Assembly (NCBI GenBank): GCA_025800305.1
Contig: JAOXRY010000227.1
Location: forward strand, 1-6,318
Length of the DNA stretch: 6,318 bases
DNA from: Campylobacterales bacterium
GTDB taxonomy: Bacteria; Campylobacterota; Campylobacteria; Campylobacterales; SZUA-545
Direction of reading: 5' to 3'
Part shown: piece by piece, positions 5,878 through 6,318 of the stretch
Numbering within the stretch: position 1 is the stretch's first letter
Layout of the letters: the number at the start of each line of letters is the position of its first letter
The notes under the pieces: model-generated
What the model was told of the DNA's origin: nothing
What the model saw: only the letters and a program-made list of their open reading frames with translations
The model's database searches: none
Position numbers and translations under genes: made by a program

Positions 5878-6318
5878 TTATACTTTAAATGTATTAATCT
5901 CTTTATCTAAAAGATTAGTTGTTTCAAAGATTGTATCGGAAGCTTTTTTAATCTCTTCAACACTACTATTGTTTGATTGTAAAATTGAATCAATCTCTTC
6001 AATATCATTTGAAATTTTACCAATGTAATCACCAGTTTTTACAAAGTTAGTCACAATAACTTCTGTGTCTTCCGAAGCTTTATTCATTAGCCCCGCTGTA
6101 GCATTGATTTTTTCTTCAACATCTCCTGCGATATCTGAAAGTTGTTGAATACCTTTTGAATTTTGGTTCATCTGGTTACTTACATCGATGATTTGCTGAA
6201 CAATTTGTGCAATAGTTGCATTAATATCACTTAAACTTTTTTGTGTTTTCTCAGCTAGATTTCTTACCTCATCAGCAACAACCGCAAAACCTCGTCCATG
6301 TTCACCAGCACGTGCTGC
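5878..6318 (-). CDS. Methyl-accepting chemotaxis protein, C-terminal signalling domain (5' part outside window)
   Basis: Only the last 146 residues are present; the frame is open to the right edge and the gene begins outside. The visible start, A-A-R-A-G-E-H-G-R-G-F-A-V-V-A-D-E-V-R, is the highly conserved hairpin tip of chemoreceptor cytoplasmic domains, which contacts CheW and CheA. The rest is the descending coiled-coil helix, with Gln/Glu-rich heptads that could hold methylation sites, ending E-I-N-T-F-K-V at the stop. There is no CheR-binding C-terminal pentapeptide of the N-W-E-T-F kind. About 140 residues from tip to end would fit the longer 40-heptad class, but that is a count, not a profile match. 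The ligand-binding domain is not visible, so the stimulus is unknown. The gene lies 83 bp upstream of riboflavin synthase on the same strand, so read-through between them is possible. Confidence 0.95.
   Translation of the reverse strand, partial: AARAGEHGRGFAVVADEVRNLAEKTQKSLSDINATIAQIVQQIIDVSNQMNQNSKGIQQLSDIAGDVEEKINATAGLMNKASEDTEVIVTNFVKTGDYIGKISNDIEEIDSILQSNNSSVEEIKKASDTIFETTNLLDKEINTFKV

Noticed and set aside
6169..6171. ATG at 6171 as the start of a 97-aa protein
   Set aside because: The same frame continues upstream through the conserved chemoreceptor hairpin tip to the window edge, so this Met is internal.

Overview
This 6.3-kb window is AT-rich (roughly one third GC by eye) and tightly packed with chromosomal genes. 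The gene types and protein style (a CGVC-type thioredoxin, a two-receiver phosphatase, a tandem HD-GYP protein, a short riboflavin synthase and a chemoreceptor ending in a coiled coil) suggest a free-living, motile member of the Campylobacterota (Sulfurimonas/Arcobacter-like). That placement is inference, because no rRNA or marker phylogeny is available here. I see no mobile element, tRNA, rRNA or CRISPR array.

Left part (1-1822): the 3' end of a plus-strand gene encodes the tail of a beta-propeller followed by a long alpha-helical repeat domain. A small thioredoxin-like gene converges on it, with a weak AT-rich bidirectional terminator in the gap. Centre (1786-3858, minus strand): an unrecognised 172-aa protein, then a two-receiver/SpoIIE-type PP2C phosphatase, then the thioredoxin. 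The phosphatase stop and the best thioredoxin start overlap as ATAA, which implies a rare ATA start or a lost ATG. Right part (3980-6318): a divergently transcribed tandem HD-GYP protein converges on, and overlaps by 9 bp, the riboflavin synthase gene. Upstream of riboflavin synthase is a GC-rich cluster of palindromes, then the 3' end of a methyl-accepting chemotaxis protein gene.

Functionally this is a signalling neighbourhood. It holds a phosphorelay-controlled Ser/Thr phosphatase, a probable cyclic-di-GMP phosphodiesterase and a chemoreceptor, with one housekeeping gene (riboflavin synthase) among them. No STAS anti-anti-sigma protein or histidine kinase lies in the window, so the targets and inputs of the phosphatase are not visible.

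I found no clear-cut new system. The points most worth a second look are the ATAA overlap with a possible ATA start, the hairpin that buries the riboflavin synthase ribosome-binding site and has a competing pairing partner, the divergent N-terminal HD domain, and the propeller-plus-solenoid architecture of the first gene.
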